A stretch of 64,000 bases of DNA from assembly GCF_022376445.1 (NCBI RefSeq), contig NW_025954985.1:186001-250000 (forward strand), given 5' to 3'. Under the pieces are notes generated by a model. That model was not told the DNA's origin. It did no database searches and worked only from the letters and a program-made list of their open reading frames with translations. The position numbers were made by a program, and so were the translations under genes. The stretch is from Fomitopsis serialis (taxonomy: Eukaryota; Basidiomycota; Agaricomycetes; Polyporales; Fomitopsidaceae). Positions 23,746 through 34,965 of the stretch are shown here, piece after piece (position 1 is the first letter of the stretch; each line of letters starts with the position of its first letter).

Positions 23746-25230
23746 ATTGGCAAGAATGCGTTGAGCGTGAGGCAGAGCGGTCGCTCTTGCACGATGTCGA
23801 AGAGAAGGCACACCTAGCGTCGTTGATGGAGGACGATGCCAGGGCGAGTTGCCTCTCAAAAACCTCTCGTACATCTCACTGAACACTGTCCTCAGCGGGC
23901 TGGACCTGTCTGATGGCCCTCCTTCAACACCACTGGCATTCACACCTCCGATACTTGGCTCACATTTGCCTCCGAAGCCTACCACAAGGAATGACGGGGA
24001 TACTCTTCATCGCGTCCCTTCCTTCATCTCACCATTTCGTGACTTCGCTCGACTACACCTCAAGCGTCTCGAGTTCCTTCATCAGCGAGCGTGGGTACGC
24101 CCCTCTCTCACGTACCTGAGGGTGCCTCGGAGAGTCCCTCAACTTCTCGGCATTGTCCAGGTCCTAATCAGTGGCCATTAACGGCCGTGTTGCCTCCCAG
24201 ACGCGAGAAATTCTTAAGTGGACGCATTCGCAGACTGCCGGTCCTCTTTGCGAACCAACTCCAGAAAGCTACGTCGTTGTTGTGCACCGAGCGCGCTGGC
24301 GCGTCCGCCGTCCTGGCTGCGAAAGGACTCATTTGTATCGGCACGGATGCAGGGAAAGTGGTCGTGTTTGACTTCAAGCTGGATGGTCGGTTTACTCTGT
24401 TGCCAACCTCTAGTCCGGCCTGACACTCCGTTGTACAGACAAAGCAGCGGGCCCAGTCACAACGGTGGCGCTCTCGTTTGATCATGCTTTCGGAGCCACA
24501 GGACACGCCGGCGACCACATAAATCTCGTCAATTTGAATACCCCAAAGACCCTGGCGCGTTTCGTTGCACTCACCACTTTGGCAGACGTGGCTGCCGGAC
24601 GTGGACGTCAGGAATGACACACAGCAGGATCGAGAATTGTCAGCGTTGGCTTTGCTGCGGGGAGGCAACCGTCTCTGTGGACGATACTGGCCTTATGCTC
24701 TACCACAGCTTAGGCAGGACCTTCTTCATAGATGTGTCTGACACGTTGCGTCTCCTCGGGAGTGCCCTGAGGACAGCCAGCGGCCTGATCCGTCCGGCCA
24801 TAATGGCGTTCATTGTTTCCGCCGCCGCAAGTCTCGTAAGGGCAACTCTCTTCGCCATGGCCCCCTTCCACTTGACACAACATTACATCCCACCGATCAG
24901 TACAAACTCATCGCACTTCTGACGCCGGTCAAGCTGGTGATTGTCGGCCTGAAGCCTTCATCAGGACATGGTCCCGACGTCATCGCGAGGACGACGACAT
25001 CTCGTCTCCGTCGCGCCTCGAAGATGCTATTGCCTGGTGCTCAAGCATTGTACCTGGGGTCGGCACAGCAGCCGAGCGGACCAGCAAGATTGCCATCGCC
25101 CTCACGCATCGACAGTTTTCGCAGATTTCTTCATCAACGAGGGCATACATCCGCCGTCCAGTGTGTCCCAGCAATAACAGCGAGCACAAACTCTCGCAAG
25201 AGCAACATCGTCGACGATACGGTCGCACCA
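23739..25230 (+). pseudogene. VPS8: VPS8 (CORVET subunit) relic
   Basis: VPS8 is the Rab5-binding subunit of the CORVET tether at endosomes. Recognisable pieces in order are SRPFLHLTISRLRS-type sequence (24.02 kb) and SAVLAAKGLICIGTDAGKVV with VFDFK (24.3 kb). They continue with AAGPVTTVALSFDHAFGATG (24.45 kb), RIVSVGFAAGRQ, then DDTGLMLYHSLGRTFFIDV and SDTLRLLG (24.65-24.76 kb), and RRRKSRKGN to KLIALLTPVKLVIVGLKPSS (24.83-24.97 kb). After a frameshift come RRHREDDDISSPSRLEDAIA and WCSSIVPGVGTAAERTSK. Lesions include TGA at 24040-24042, a stop after GRQE near 24.62 kb, and at least three frameshifts. Only the N-terminal beta-propeller portion is present; the long C-terminal half is missing. 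Confidence 0.88.
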
Positions 25231-25242
25231 CCTCTCACTACA

Positions 25243-25398
25243 CCCCCTGAGTGGAGCGCTCCCGAGGGTACGAAGGCCGCGAAGGGCGATTACCCCGACC
25301 GCATCGTCGTCATCATGAACGTTCCCGTCGTCGGGGACGCTAAGGGCACGATCGACGAGTACTGCCCGCGGCCTTCTGCAGCGGGAGCTCCGAGTTGA
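25243..25398 (+). pseudogene. INO1: INO1 C-terminal fragment
   Basis: The frame contains EGTKAAKGDYPDRIVVIMNV followed by PVVGDAKGTIDEY. This resembles the KGEHPDHVVVIKYVPAVGDS region near the end of myo-inositol-1-phosphate synthase, roughly two residues in three. It then ends within 15 codons. It is the part missing from the INO1 relic at 6.1 kb, but it lies 19 kb away, so it may come from a separate copy. Confidence 0.55.
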
Positions 25399-25529
25399 TC
25401 ACTGTATCTCGGGTCGTACTAGGCATTGCGTCGGGCTCATATATATTGCACGGAGTTATGGTGTACCTGCTCTCTCAAAGGCCACCTATCCCTCTTGCAA
25501 CGTTGGCTAATCGCGAGGCCCGCTCTATG

Positions 25530-26545
25530 GCTCGGGAGAGGATGGCTCATCATCATGCTCTAGCGCAGCTTTCCGTGCCCATAGAACTCGACCTACGGAA
25601 GCCGCTGACTGTCGAATACAGGCATCGCAAGGCCAACGACAGGCGACGATATCGGATTGGCCACATGCCAGTTTCCGTGAACAGTACCATGGCGAAGGCG
25701 CGCATATTGAGTACGAGGATGGTACGTCGGCCCAGGTACCAGACATGCTGGACGGATGCGAGGTGAGCACGTGGTGCCACACGTTCAGATCGACCTCACA
25801 TCCAGACATCAGGTGAGGCCTTGAGTGTCTACATGTGTCGGATACAGTGTCAATGCAGCCCAGGACAGCAGCTCCGCGATGCAGAATTCGATCGAGAGGC
25901 AAGCGTCCGCAATCCGTGGCTACGGAAGCCTTGCGCTCGGCATGAGGCGCACGCCTGTGGGCTTCGACGAGAATAGGAGACCGACATACGTAAGACTGCA
26001 CGACGTCGATCACCTCATCATGCGCAACTCCGTCGTCGTTGGTTGGCGGCCCGCTAGGTTGAAAACCATCACTTGCGTTTGTGTTTCCGTGGTGTTGATG
26101 AAAGCGAAGTTCACCGAGCACCACGCCGCGAGGTTATTGTGCTTTTGCTGGGCGGCGAGTGGTGACGCGGAGAAGATGACAATGTCATCCGCTTGCTCAA
26201 GATGGGAGACGACATTTCCTCCAGGCACAATGTCGTCCGCCAGGTGCAATACTACGAGCTCAGCGAATAACTTCCGCAGGACTGGTGATGCGGAGTCTCC
26301 GATCAGGATTCCTGTGAGTGCGCTGCACGTCGCCGACGAACCTCACAGCGTACTCCAGTCCTCTAGACCCGCAGCCCCATAACTCGTCGGGTCACCGAGG
26401 TCTGGCCCTCGTTTTCTAATGGCCGTCAGAAACACTGTTAGCCATGCGGTTGGAACGTCGCGTGAGTCTTTGCAGCTTTGGAATATTAGTTGGAGGTCCT
26501 CGTTCGGGGACGCGCAATAGCAGGGGAGCACCACAACCACACAGC
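25530..26545 (-). mobile_element. LINE-type (non-LTR) reverse transcriptase relic
   Basis: Minus-strand blocks match reverse transcriptases common in Agaricomycetes. They are QSCKDSRDVPTAWLTVFLTA with IRKRGPDLGDPTSY (26.5-26.4 kb) and LTGILIGDSASPVLRKLF. The catalytic block is HLEQADDIVIFSASPLAAQQ, then WCSVNFAFIN and QVMVF (26.2-26.07 kb). VLFTETGMWPIRYRRLSLAL (25.7 kb) is typical of the C-terminal part. The usual YADD reads QADD, as in some relatives of this family. A deletion joins the first block to the second (GLEDWSTL then stop), so fingers and palm are lost. Frame changes follow the catalytic block. No endonuclease domain or poly(A) tail is seen. Confidence 0.85.
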
Positions 26546-26636
26546 GTCTGGGTGCTCAATTCCTCGCTAGTCCTTCCTTATCTGTCATACGATCGCTCAG
26601 CCCTCACGCGCGTCACGTTTCTGGTCGAACCATACC

Positions 26637-26662
26637 CTCCTCCTCCTCCTCCTCCTCCTCCT
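26637..26662. repeat. (CTC)n simple repeat
   Basis: About eight consecutive ctc/cct triplets. A similar (GAG)n run lies at 51633-51655. Confidence 0.85.
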
Positions 26663-27189
26663 GAGAGAGCGCTGTCACGCATGGCGAGCCCTACGGCGCG
26701 CGAACGTGCTGACTAAATGAAATCCCCTCCTCCTCCTCTTGCCTCTCGCCGACGTCACTCCATGCTTGTCGCTGCAAAGCTCTATCACTCTCGATGTCTC
26801 GAACGCGCTGCGTGCACCTGCGTTAGGTCTAGATGCGCGTCTCGCTATCTCCTCCCCATTGGACTGGCTCGGTCGCTCGGATTGCTCGCGCCTCAACCTA
26901 GGGGGTCTCAAGCAGCGTCTTCAATCGACAACGGGCCGTCTGTACGTCTCTGTAGAATCGGGTTGAAGCCGCGTCATCAAGAAATAGCAAGTCATAAGCT
27001 GTTGTTTGTCGGCCCCATCACTGATCCAAAGAGACGTCCTCTATCCCAAGCCCTATGTCCATCTCACCGCTCTACGACCGCCTGCGCAAGGAGATTTGGC
27101 GGGGGTTTGGAATTACTCACATGCCTGTGTTTCGGCCTTGCAGCCGTCTGCCGGCTCTGGCATCGGCTCTACGGCACACCCGCTCGCTC

Positions 27190-27745
27190 TCTCGTGCAGG
27201 ACCTGTCGCATATCTGCCTGCTGTCTGTGTGCCTGACCGCTCGTCCGCGCTTGCCCGCTCGTTCGCCCACTCGCCCACTCTTGCCCGCACCCTGGTCCAA
27301 TCTTGCTGACTCGCCCAGCCTGTTCTTCTTCGCCCTCTTGCTACCTCGTTTGCCTGCTTTCTCTCCTAATCACCCGCCCGCTCTCATCGCTCTTCCCGCC
27401 CTCGCCAGGCTTTCCCGCCCACTCGCCCTCTCTTGCCTGCCTACCTCATTGTCATTCTCGCCCGCTTGCCGTCCCTCGCCCCACCCGTCGACCTTCCTTG
27501 CCCCGTCCTGGACAACATGTTTGCTGGCCCGTTCGATCGCAAATTCGTTTGCCCACTGCCCACGCCCACTCGCCCTCGCCCGCTTGGCCTTGGTCATCTC
27601 ATCTTCGCCCTCTCGCTCTGCACTCCCTCTCACTTACGGCCTCTCTCGCACGCGCCCTCTCTCGCCCAAACTAACGTACACCCGCTCGCCCACTCGCCCA
27701 CGCGACCCGCGCACCCGCTCGCCCGCCGTCCTGCTCACCGACCAT
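27190..27745. repeat. Pyrimidine-rich low-complexity tract
   Basis: This is a long C/T-rich stretch built from variants of ctcgcccactcgccc. It keeps two plus-strand frames open for hundreds of bases without protein-like content. I treat the 345-codon frame at 26717-27754 as an artefact of composition. Nothing else is supportable between 26.7 and 28.35 kb. Confidence 0.65.
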
Positions 27746-28356
27746 CACCCGTAGTACGGGGAGTCGACGGAGCCACCACCATAGCATCAGAGCCACCGAC
27801 AGCACCGGGTGGTTCGGTGCCCGGACAAGAGGTTCATTTTGACCATCGCGTCAAGCAAATGGCGGGAAGTTTAGGGGCGTAGAAAGCCTCCAACGGGCTG
27901 CAAATGCTCTCACTCAGAATATATAAGAATAATTGCCATTAGCATCATCATACTATGCACCCACTCTTGGCACAATCCGGTTGAAGGATCTTAGGCTACG
28001 TGCATATAACTTGGGGTGAATACATTACAATTATATCACAGATTTCCGTTGCTTTCCTGCCTTTATAGTTCATAGAGAGTAGGGTGATAATTGCTTGCCC
28101 TCGCGCTTACGTAATACTCGACGAGTGAACGAGCAGCGGTGGGATTATCGTGGTCACCGTTCCATCTTCATTTGCCCTGCGTGTGAGGAACCGTACCTGC
28201 CATTCATTCTGCGATGTGCTTATAAGTGTGTGCGCCCACCGTGTCAGACAGCCCACGTCACCTGTTCTATATAACGAACAAGTAGTACCTCTTGTACATC
28301 TGCAAAGTGCGATACCCCTGTGGTTAAGCAGCCTCATCATTTCTTAGTTATCGTTC

Positions 28357-28927
28357 TTAGATGACACACGGTAGGATGGGCATACGTTCGACATTCCTCC
28401 GGATGTCTTCCACATATCGCTTCGCACGATCGTGTTCTCCTCCGAAGGGAGGCCCTGTTTGATCTTCGGTGGCGCCCTGCTCCGTCGGTTCGTCCTGAGC
28501 CGGGTTAGGCTGTGTACGCGAGTGATCACGCCTGCCGCTTTGTGAGGTGAGCTAGGGACTCTCACCTGGTCCGTTTCTAAGCATGTTTTATCATCTTCAT
28601 CATTCTGTGGCAATTTGGTCCCAATAGGTGAGCCGGGGGCGGCTTAGCAATAACGAGAAGCCCATCATACATACCCCCTGCAGGGTGCTCATGTCCGTGA
28701 GTATAGGTGCCGTTGTCTCCGAGTACTCGATGACCCACTGCAGTTGGCCTGGCGACGTGAATTGCCCCACCTACAGATATGAGTGCTGCCGTACGACATG
28801 GCTTTGAAGTCAAACATAGACTTACCACTCTTGCCAACATTTCAACGTACGTACCGCGCGACGTCAATGCTTCGCATGCAGGCAGGGGGACTTGTGACAA
28901 ATTGATTGGACAATTAGATACATCCAT
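28357..28927 (-). CDS. Unknown small protein (129 aa)
   Basis: Exons 28927-28826, 28770-28675, 28604-28566 and 28509-28357 all join in phase 0. The first two exons are compact and hydrophobic (GTYVEMLARVVGQFTSPGQL, then WVIEYSETTAPILTDMSTLQ). The last two are acidic and polar (DEPTEQGATEDQTGPPFGGE), ending RRNVERMPILPCVI. The amino end has the alternating strand pattern of an OB-fold, but that is only an impression. The start codon lies 86 bases from the edge of the duplicated 1.25-kb segment, so the gene's upstream region is partly inside or beside that element. Confidence 0.6.
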
Positions 28928-29012
28928 GATCAGGCCTCAGGTCGCGCCAGAGCTTCTAGACAAGGTGAAACACCGTTCGTTCGACCAGGTCGCAGAGGCT
29001 ACTACGGACGCA

Positions 29013-30266
29013 TGTTTGCGATTGCTTGGATGGGCGCTAGCGGACGGTCGAGGACGGTCGGGGGACGGACGGGTGACGGACATTCAAGCGCTCAGCGCTC
29101 ACCAGCACCGTCCAGCGCTTCAAGCTTAGCTTCAGACCTTCAAAGCTTCAGCCAACGCGCAGCTTGAACATCGAATCACAGTGAGTCGACTATGCGCGTC
29201 GTCGCGTCGTCGCCTGGCGAAGTGACTGGCTGACTATATGCGTAGCTCTACGGTCCCTATATCATGCCACGGTCTAATACCGGTACATCGACCAGACAGT
29301 GGTCGACACTGAGAAGCTGTTGAACGCTGACCGACCACCCGACGGGCGTGCACGACAAGCCGAACGCGCCTGACCTGACCATCACGACCGTCGAGACCGC
29401 AATTGGTGAGGTTCCGCTGACCACGCCTGTGCATGACGCTGAGCGCAGGGAACGTCAGCTTCTCGTATTACGACGGCCGGAACCAGGCGCTCGTTCAATG
29501 TCCCCGAGGCTCGTCCGTCGCGCTCGCCGGCCGACGGCATCCTGGCTACCGCATGGCTCTACGACCTGGAGGAGGGCGACGGGCGCGGCCGATTGACGGC
29601 TAAGATGTCTGAGACGTGACCCCGCTGGGCTTGCGCGAGGCTATTGGAGTCATCTTCAAGATAGTGTCCTCCTGAACGCGAGCATCGCCCACAATGTGAG
29701 TTATGGTCTTGGCTTCTATCTACTTCAGGTGCCGGGGCTGATGATGACATAGATATAGTAGGTTCGGTGCGGCGTCAGAGAAGGTTGAGGCAGTCGCGAA
29801 GGCCACATGTGCGCGAGCGGGCCATGAGCTTCCTGGATGGGTATGACACCAAAGATTGATGGATATGGCACTGAGATAGGCGGGCGCGGTGTCAGGATGA
29901 GCCCGGGAGAGAACCAGCATGCGGCGATCGCGCGGACCCTGCTTCCATCCTCCTGTGACGAGGCTACCAGGTAAGGGCGGTTCTGCTGCTGCGGTAGGCT
30001 CTGTCTCACGCTGCTGGTATAGTGCGCTGGATGCGGCGACGGGAAGGACATCCAGAATGTGCTGCAGCGCCTCGCGCAAGGACGGTGAGTATTTGGCGAT
30101 CGCAGACAGGCTTCCGGTGCGTGTTCACTGACCGGTGCTTCTCTCCCCCTTGCATTCCGACACCGTGAAGCGTAGCGTGGCTTGCCCAACACTACCTCGG
30201 CTTTGGAGCAGGCATAAATGGCGTCACTCGGTCATGGTCTACCCGCCTTCGAGCCGTGGGCACACA
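29013..30266. repeat. 1.25-kb segmental repeat, copy 1
   Basis: Nearly identical to 40612-41868. By eye I find only a few differences, such as a/c near 29432 versus 41031 and a one-base deletion near 41708. Similarity starts at tgtttgcgattgcttgg and fades after cacacat. Distant similarity continues for about 40 bases beyond. I see no terminal inverted repeat or clear target-site duplication. The left part carries gcgctcagcgctcacc and cttcaaagcttcag motifs that recur elsewhere in the window. Confidence 0.93.
29246..30110 (+). pseudogene. ABC half-transporter (Hmt1/ABCB6-like) relic, copy 1
   Basis: Inside the repeat, shifting plus-strand frames read YRYIDQTVVDTEKLLN, HDKPNAPDLTIT, NVSFSYYDGRNQAL, CPRGSSVALAG, DVTPLGLREAIGV and RERAMSFLDGYDTK. 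An ABC-signature-like stretch follows, then AIARTLLPSSCDEAT, and, after a 50-base intron, SALDAATGKDIQNVLQRLAQ. These are, in order, the end of the membrane domain, the Walker A region (degenerate), the Q-loop region, the signature, Walker B and the D-loop of a fungal Hmt1-type transporter. Frameshifts and stops occur throughout, and the membrane-spanning part is absent. Confidence 0.85.
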
Positions 30267-31036
30267 TGCCAGTGCCACCCGCAGGGACCATCTATCCCGC
30301 GCTCGTTGTCGAACCGCAATCCGCTGCCGATACTCCCGTATGATTCGTCCCCGGCCGTGTATTGCACCCTGTTGGTTGGACTGCTATAAACCACCGTCCC
30401 CTACGGTTGCTGACCGGCTCGCTCTTTGCCTCCGCTTTTCCGCAGCCTGGTGTACCTCTTCCCGATCAGGTTCTGCACTGAATCCGATTGTACGTCATTG
30501 ATTCCTTTGTCAAACCGCGTCTCCGTCCCTCCTTCCTCACGGTTCCGCGATGCTGCATTCGTGTTGACATCGCACGTCACAGTCTTGGCAAATCGTTACG
30601 GTCAAGGACTGCCTTCGTCACCGCTTCCCGGCGACCCTCAGCCCATCGAGTTCCACTTGCGCGGGCTAAAGTGAGACCGCGCCCCGTTGTTTTATTCGTA
30701 GACGCTGACGACGCTCATGCAGAGATACAGGCGAAAAATAGTGACTCGCCCGAAACGCAGTGCTTCCTGATTCATCAGTGGCATACCATGTGTACATGCC
30801 CCAAGCTCGGGTACTTCCTTTGGGCACTCGTTTCCCTTTTTGCGGTTCTCTCCCGAAGCGCGAACGTTTCAGCCTTGAAATTGCCCGCACTCAAGGCCGC
30901 TGAGCAATCACCCTGCTCGTGGGTCAGCGATGCGCGGTTGCCAAGGTTGTGGTTGTGATTTTCTAGGTGGAGAGTTCGCTGCGTGCTTGCCTTACTCCGG
31001 TGGGGTCAGTGACTCTTCCTTGCTCACGACGTTCTC
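30267..31036. other. No confident gene
   Basis: A plus-strand frame with DPQPIEFHLRGLK (30.6 kb) and one with a hydrophobic stretch LGYFLWALVSLFAVL (30.82 kb) might be exons of a membrane protein, but I could not connect them cleanly. Confidence 0.3.
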
Positions 31037-31742
31037 ATGGTACCTTCCGCTTGTACATCGCTGACGACGGCCAACGGGGCTTTCGCAGGCGACAAGGGCG
31101 TGCTCAACACGCTTTGCGAAGTGCCGAGTGTACGTGAGATGCGTCGGCAGTGCTGATGAGTGAAGGCTTCGTGTAGGACATCGATGGAGACCGCTTTGTC
31201 AAGACATTGGTCTTTCCAAGGTGTGTATTCGTCTTTCTCGCGACCGAGTCTACTGAGCAGCGATGTCGGTCGGTCATTCCTCCTGTACTGGTGGTTTCTG
31301 TGGCTCTTGATCCTGCCGGAGTGCAATCTATGTGACGTGTGTTGGCTGATCCCTATAGGTTGATTGCATGGAGGTAATGTCTTTGCATCAAGCTCCGCTG
31401 CGGCTGCGATACGCGCACTGCTTTACAGCTCGGACGGTCCTCGACATGCAATCGACCTACTAACGCTGATGTGGAGGCGAGGCGTTGCTATCGACATGGA
31501 GGACACAGGTGGGATGCGTTTGATGTGTTTGCCAATCCCAGCTGACTGGTATTGGATCAGCCCCGACGACAGGCGAAAATCGCATTCCCGCACGCCATCG
31601 CAGGTCCGGCGAAGTCCGTCTCTACGACAGCACAGTGACAATGCATACAGACAGCGCGATGTCACGGCTATCTTCACTAGGCGGAACAAGGACACGTGAA
31701 TCCTCTGCGCGACGCCAACCCACCGCATTTCCTTGCAGCCTT
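31037..31742 (+). CDS. Unknown spliced gene, 3' end unresolved
   Basis: A chain of exons (31037-31129, 31177-31220, a 15-base exon at 31359-31373, 31429-31508 and 31561-31742) joins in phase. It reads VPSACTSLTTANGAFAGDKG, DIDGDRFVKTLVFP, DGPRHAIDLLTLMWRRGVAI, then a polar basic tail. The 15-base exon is a weak point. A donor (gtaagtggc) at 31743 shows that the coding region probably continues, perhaps to frames at 31.85-31.98 kb (HYAEFSRELAAPSVLN) and 32.1-32.34 kb. No known domain is seen. Confidence 0.4.
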
Positions 31743-32095
31743 GTAAGTGGCGAGCCTACCGAGCGGCTGCGTTCCGACGGGAACATGGGCCTCCCACGTC
31801 CCCAGTCGTGCACGCACTAATCAACTCACCCTCACCATACTTCGTTCACGGGTCACTACGCTGAGTTCTCCCGTGAACTCGCAGCTCCGAGCGTTCTCAA
31901 CGAGGACTCTACGGCAAGGGGAATCTTTGCTGATTACAGCGGCAATTTCCTTCGCCACAACTTCGCTAGCTCCCCCGTATAGCTCCCCATACTCTCGCTC
32001 CGCCGCCTGATCTCGGTGGAGAGTACAGCGACGCGAGGCTGCTGTCGTGAGCAGGTGCCGTCAACACTCCCCACATACGTTAGCTCATATTCGCT

Positions 32096-32337
32096 CGCAC
32101 CCCTATCTGGGATGAGCTCGTTACCCACATCCCTCCGTGCCCCGACACGTCCAACCCTCTCACCTTCCTCTCCTACCCTCCGCTGTTGGAGGGCTCACGA
32201 AGCTCTCGAACAGGTGTACATTTCATGAACGCAGTGTTCTCGATTGTGGAGTCGTCTCCCTCACCCAAACAGTTTATTCAATATCAGTTCTCATCGTCCC
32301 CGCAGAGTCGAGTGTGGTGTCTAGCCGAGCGCAGCGT
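32096..32337 (+). CDS. Open exon of unknown protein
   Basis: The frame reads RTPIWDELVTHIPPCPDTSN, PLTFLSYPPLLEGS, VHFMNAVFSIVESSPSPKQF and ends WCLAERS at a good donor (gtaagttt). Codon use and composition look like coding sequence. It may belong to the gene that starts at 31037. Function unknown. Confidence 0.35.
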
Positions 32338-32831
32338 AAGTTTATGTATACCCGCTGCAGTCCAATGTGTGGTCGACTCTTTGTCTTGTCCATCACACTT
32401 GTCTGCGGCGCGGTGGGTTAGTATTACATGTACGCAGTGGTAAGCTGTTGTTCTGTCAGGGTCGCTGTACTAAGGACATCCGGGTGATGAGGAGATAAAG
32501 TGCGGTGCACCCTGCCCTGAGGCCCGAATGACGAAGCTGAGCGCCCATTGTATCCGCTCGAGTAGCGGTACCAGTACGCCTGCGCTCAACCTATCCGTCG
32601 AGCCTGGCCGCCAGGAGCTCATCTCGCAGCTCTCGTCGTTTCTTTCGTGCGCGGAAACGGTAAGGGGAATCAGCAAACAGACATGTTCAGAGGTGAGTGA
32701 AAACGCACGAAGGCATGGCTTTCGGGAGTCTAGATCAGATCTGCGCAGAACAAAGCAATCCTTCCTGTGAAGCTATAAAACTAACCAGCCGGAGTCTGCA
32801 GCAAATCTCAACCCTCACCTCGCGTTGAAAG

Positions 32832-33708
32832 ATGGCCACTCCCCGATGGCTTCAGCTCACCAACCCGCGTTACTTATCCGATGATGAACTGGAAAACATC
32901 AGTTCTGCAGCCTCCCTGCTTGTGACTTTATCCCCTGTCGACATTACTGGAATCCCGGCACATGTCACCTATTGCCAGGTCATTGGGGTGCTGGTGAGCC
33001 ACTGATTCAATTTACTCATGCTCAACAGAGTCCTGAATACTCATTGACAATTACGGCAGCACCGCATCCGGTTGCTCTGTAACTATTTCACTTATGCCCT
33101 CGAGTGGCTGGACATTGTCGAAGATCGCGTTGAGATCGATTGGAGTGTCGCTGATCGTCCCTATGAACGTGCCGAATGGGTGAGTGCCCTCGAGTGATCT
33201 TCTCGGGCAGAGAGCTTATGTCGGCGAGCCAGAACAATGCTGTCCTCGCGCAAGCGACCGCCATGACGCACCCTCACGTGTACAGAGAGCGTGGACCCCC
33301 TCGGGCGGGGCAGTTGAGCCGCGAATGGAGGCGCCACCTTCGACACAATTTGTCTGGTAAGCGAAGTCTCCTCAGCTCAATACTGTCTGTCCTAATGCTA
33401 TATACCCTTAGACTTCATGCGCATCAACCTTGGCTACTTTGCCCATACTACGACTACTATTCACGTTGTCCAGGTCTTCGAAAGGGTGAGTAAAATTAAA
33501 TTCAATGTTGTGATACAACATACTGATGCACCGAGGATCTCAGCGTGCTTGGGGCATACGCTTCTTAGTTGAAGGGATCATCAATGGGGAACAGCGATCA
33601 AACATCACAGTAAATGCTCTGGAACACTTGTCGCTGGACCTCTCGACTGCTGTGCCGGCAATCCGGCGTGCACGCTCTATGCGTGAGTTAGGCTCGGATT
33701 ACTACTAA
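32832..33708 (+). CDS. Unknown helical protein (214 aa)
   Basis: Exons 32832-32993, 33060-33179, 33233-33356, 33412-33485 and 33544-33708 join in phase. The protein starts ATPRWLQLTNPRYLSDDELE and continues with HRIRLLCNYFTYALEWLDIV. It then has a basic stretch QLSREWRRHLRHNLSDFMRI and ends ITVNALEHLSLDLSTAVPAI plus a short basic tail. The pattern suggests an all-helical protein without membrane segments. I do not recognise the family. A canonical donor or acceptor is present at each junction, which makes this one of the better-supported unknown genes here. Confidence 0.62.
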
Positions 33709-34965
33709 GCGCTCGAGTAAAGAGACTGCGCGGCTCCTGGTGTTTCACAGTTCTACTGATACTCAACGTGTTTGTTTTTGTACTGCCCATGCCGTGTCCT
33801 TTTTGTAATATGCTGTAATCCATATGATCTCAAGCCATGTCTTTCAGAATTGGGTTGAACGGCTGTTCTCGCTATGTATGTATGCATCGCACGCAGTGGT
33901 ACTAAGCGCCAGCCTGAGATCGTCTGAACCCAGGCTCCACTGTACATGTCTTTCACCTGCACATCGACATCTCTCAATTCTTCTCGCGCGCGCGTCCTCC
34001 GCCCACGGCTGGCTTGGCCACCCCAGGGTATTGATTGCATGTCGAGGTATGTATGTCTTTCCCTTCTTTGTCACTCGCTGACGCCCGAGTCGGTTGCCGT
34101 CCCCCTTTAGGGATGCGTCGTCGACCTCAGCGGCTCTCACCGTCGCGGTCACCGGGCTTGCCCACTCACCGCGTCTCCCTCTCCTCCTCGCGCCTGCTCC
34201 ATCCGATCGGCCACATTCCTCGTTCGGAGACGGGGATCGCGTCCCTCTACACGCGCGCGTAACGCGGGTGAGGTTCGCGCTGCTCGACTGGTACCTCCGA
34301 TCGGCGGACTCCCTGTGAGCCATCGAGGTCTCACAGGTTAATGGAGTTACACGGTTCGTGCATCACAGCCTCTGCTTGACGAACAGACACTTGCACCTTC
34401 GCAGCTTCGTCTCCCCTGGTCGTCGAAGAGATTGGACTGTACGCGCGGTGTTTGCTTCCGTATGTGCTGCTGCTGATCGGTATCCTTCACACATGCGTCT
34501 TTTCTGGCTCTGTGATCGTCAGCAGGTGAACATGGCCATAGGCCTCCTTTGAAGGTTTGTGAATGTGCTATGCACATCGATGAAGATTTCTAACCATCTT
34601 CACGAAGAATCATAGAGCTCGACTAGTACGACACAGGCTCCCAACTCGGACACTCGATTACATCACCAAATAATTGTACCACATGAGAAGACTCCGTAGT
34701 CAAACTGGCTCGTTGGAGGTTTCGCGGTAAGTTCTTGGCTTAAGTCGGTTGCAGGAGTGTCATGGCCCAGCAGGACATTCTGATAGACCCACGCCGACGT
34801 CGGCGATTGTGGACAGCCTTCCCTTTGGTTCGATCCGTTGTCTGCGAGCTCCTCGTGTCACAATGTAAGTACTGAGTGACTGTTGCATTCTTCGGCGTCA
34901 ATACTGATATATCAGTGGCTGATCGCGTCCTCCACAGACGCGCCGACGATCGCCCTCCCTCCAAC
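33709..34965. other. No confident gene
   Basis: A plus-strand frame near 34.43-34.51 kb has a hydrophobic stretch (LPYVLLLIGILHTCVF) that could be a final membrane helix, but its upstream exons are unclear. The last 200 bases include the promoter region of the FKBP gene. Confidence 0.35.

Noticed and set aside
26717..27754. 345-codon plus-strand open frame
   Set aside because: It runs through a C/T-rich repetitive tract, a second frame is open over the same bases, and the product has no domain and extreme Pro/Ser/Leu/Arg content.
29013..30266. Terminal inverted repeats or an LTR at the ends of the duplicated segment
   Set aside because: The two flanks share no inverted or direct terminal sequence by eye, so I do not assign it to a transposon class.
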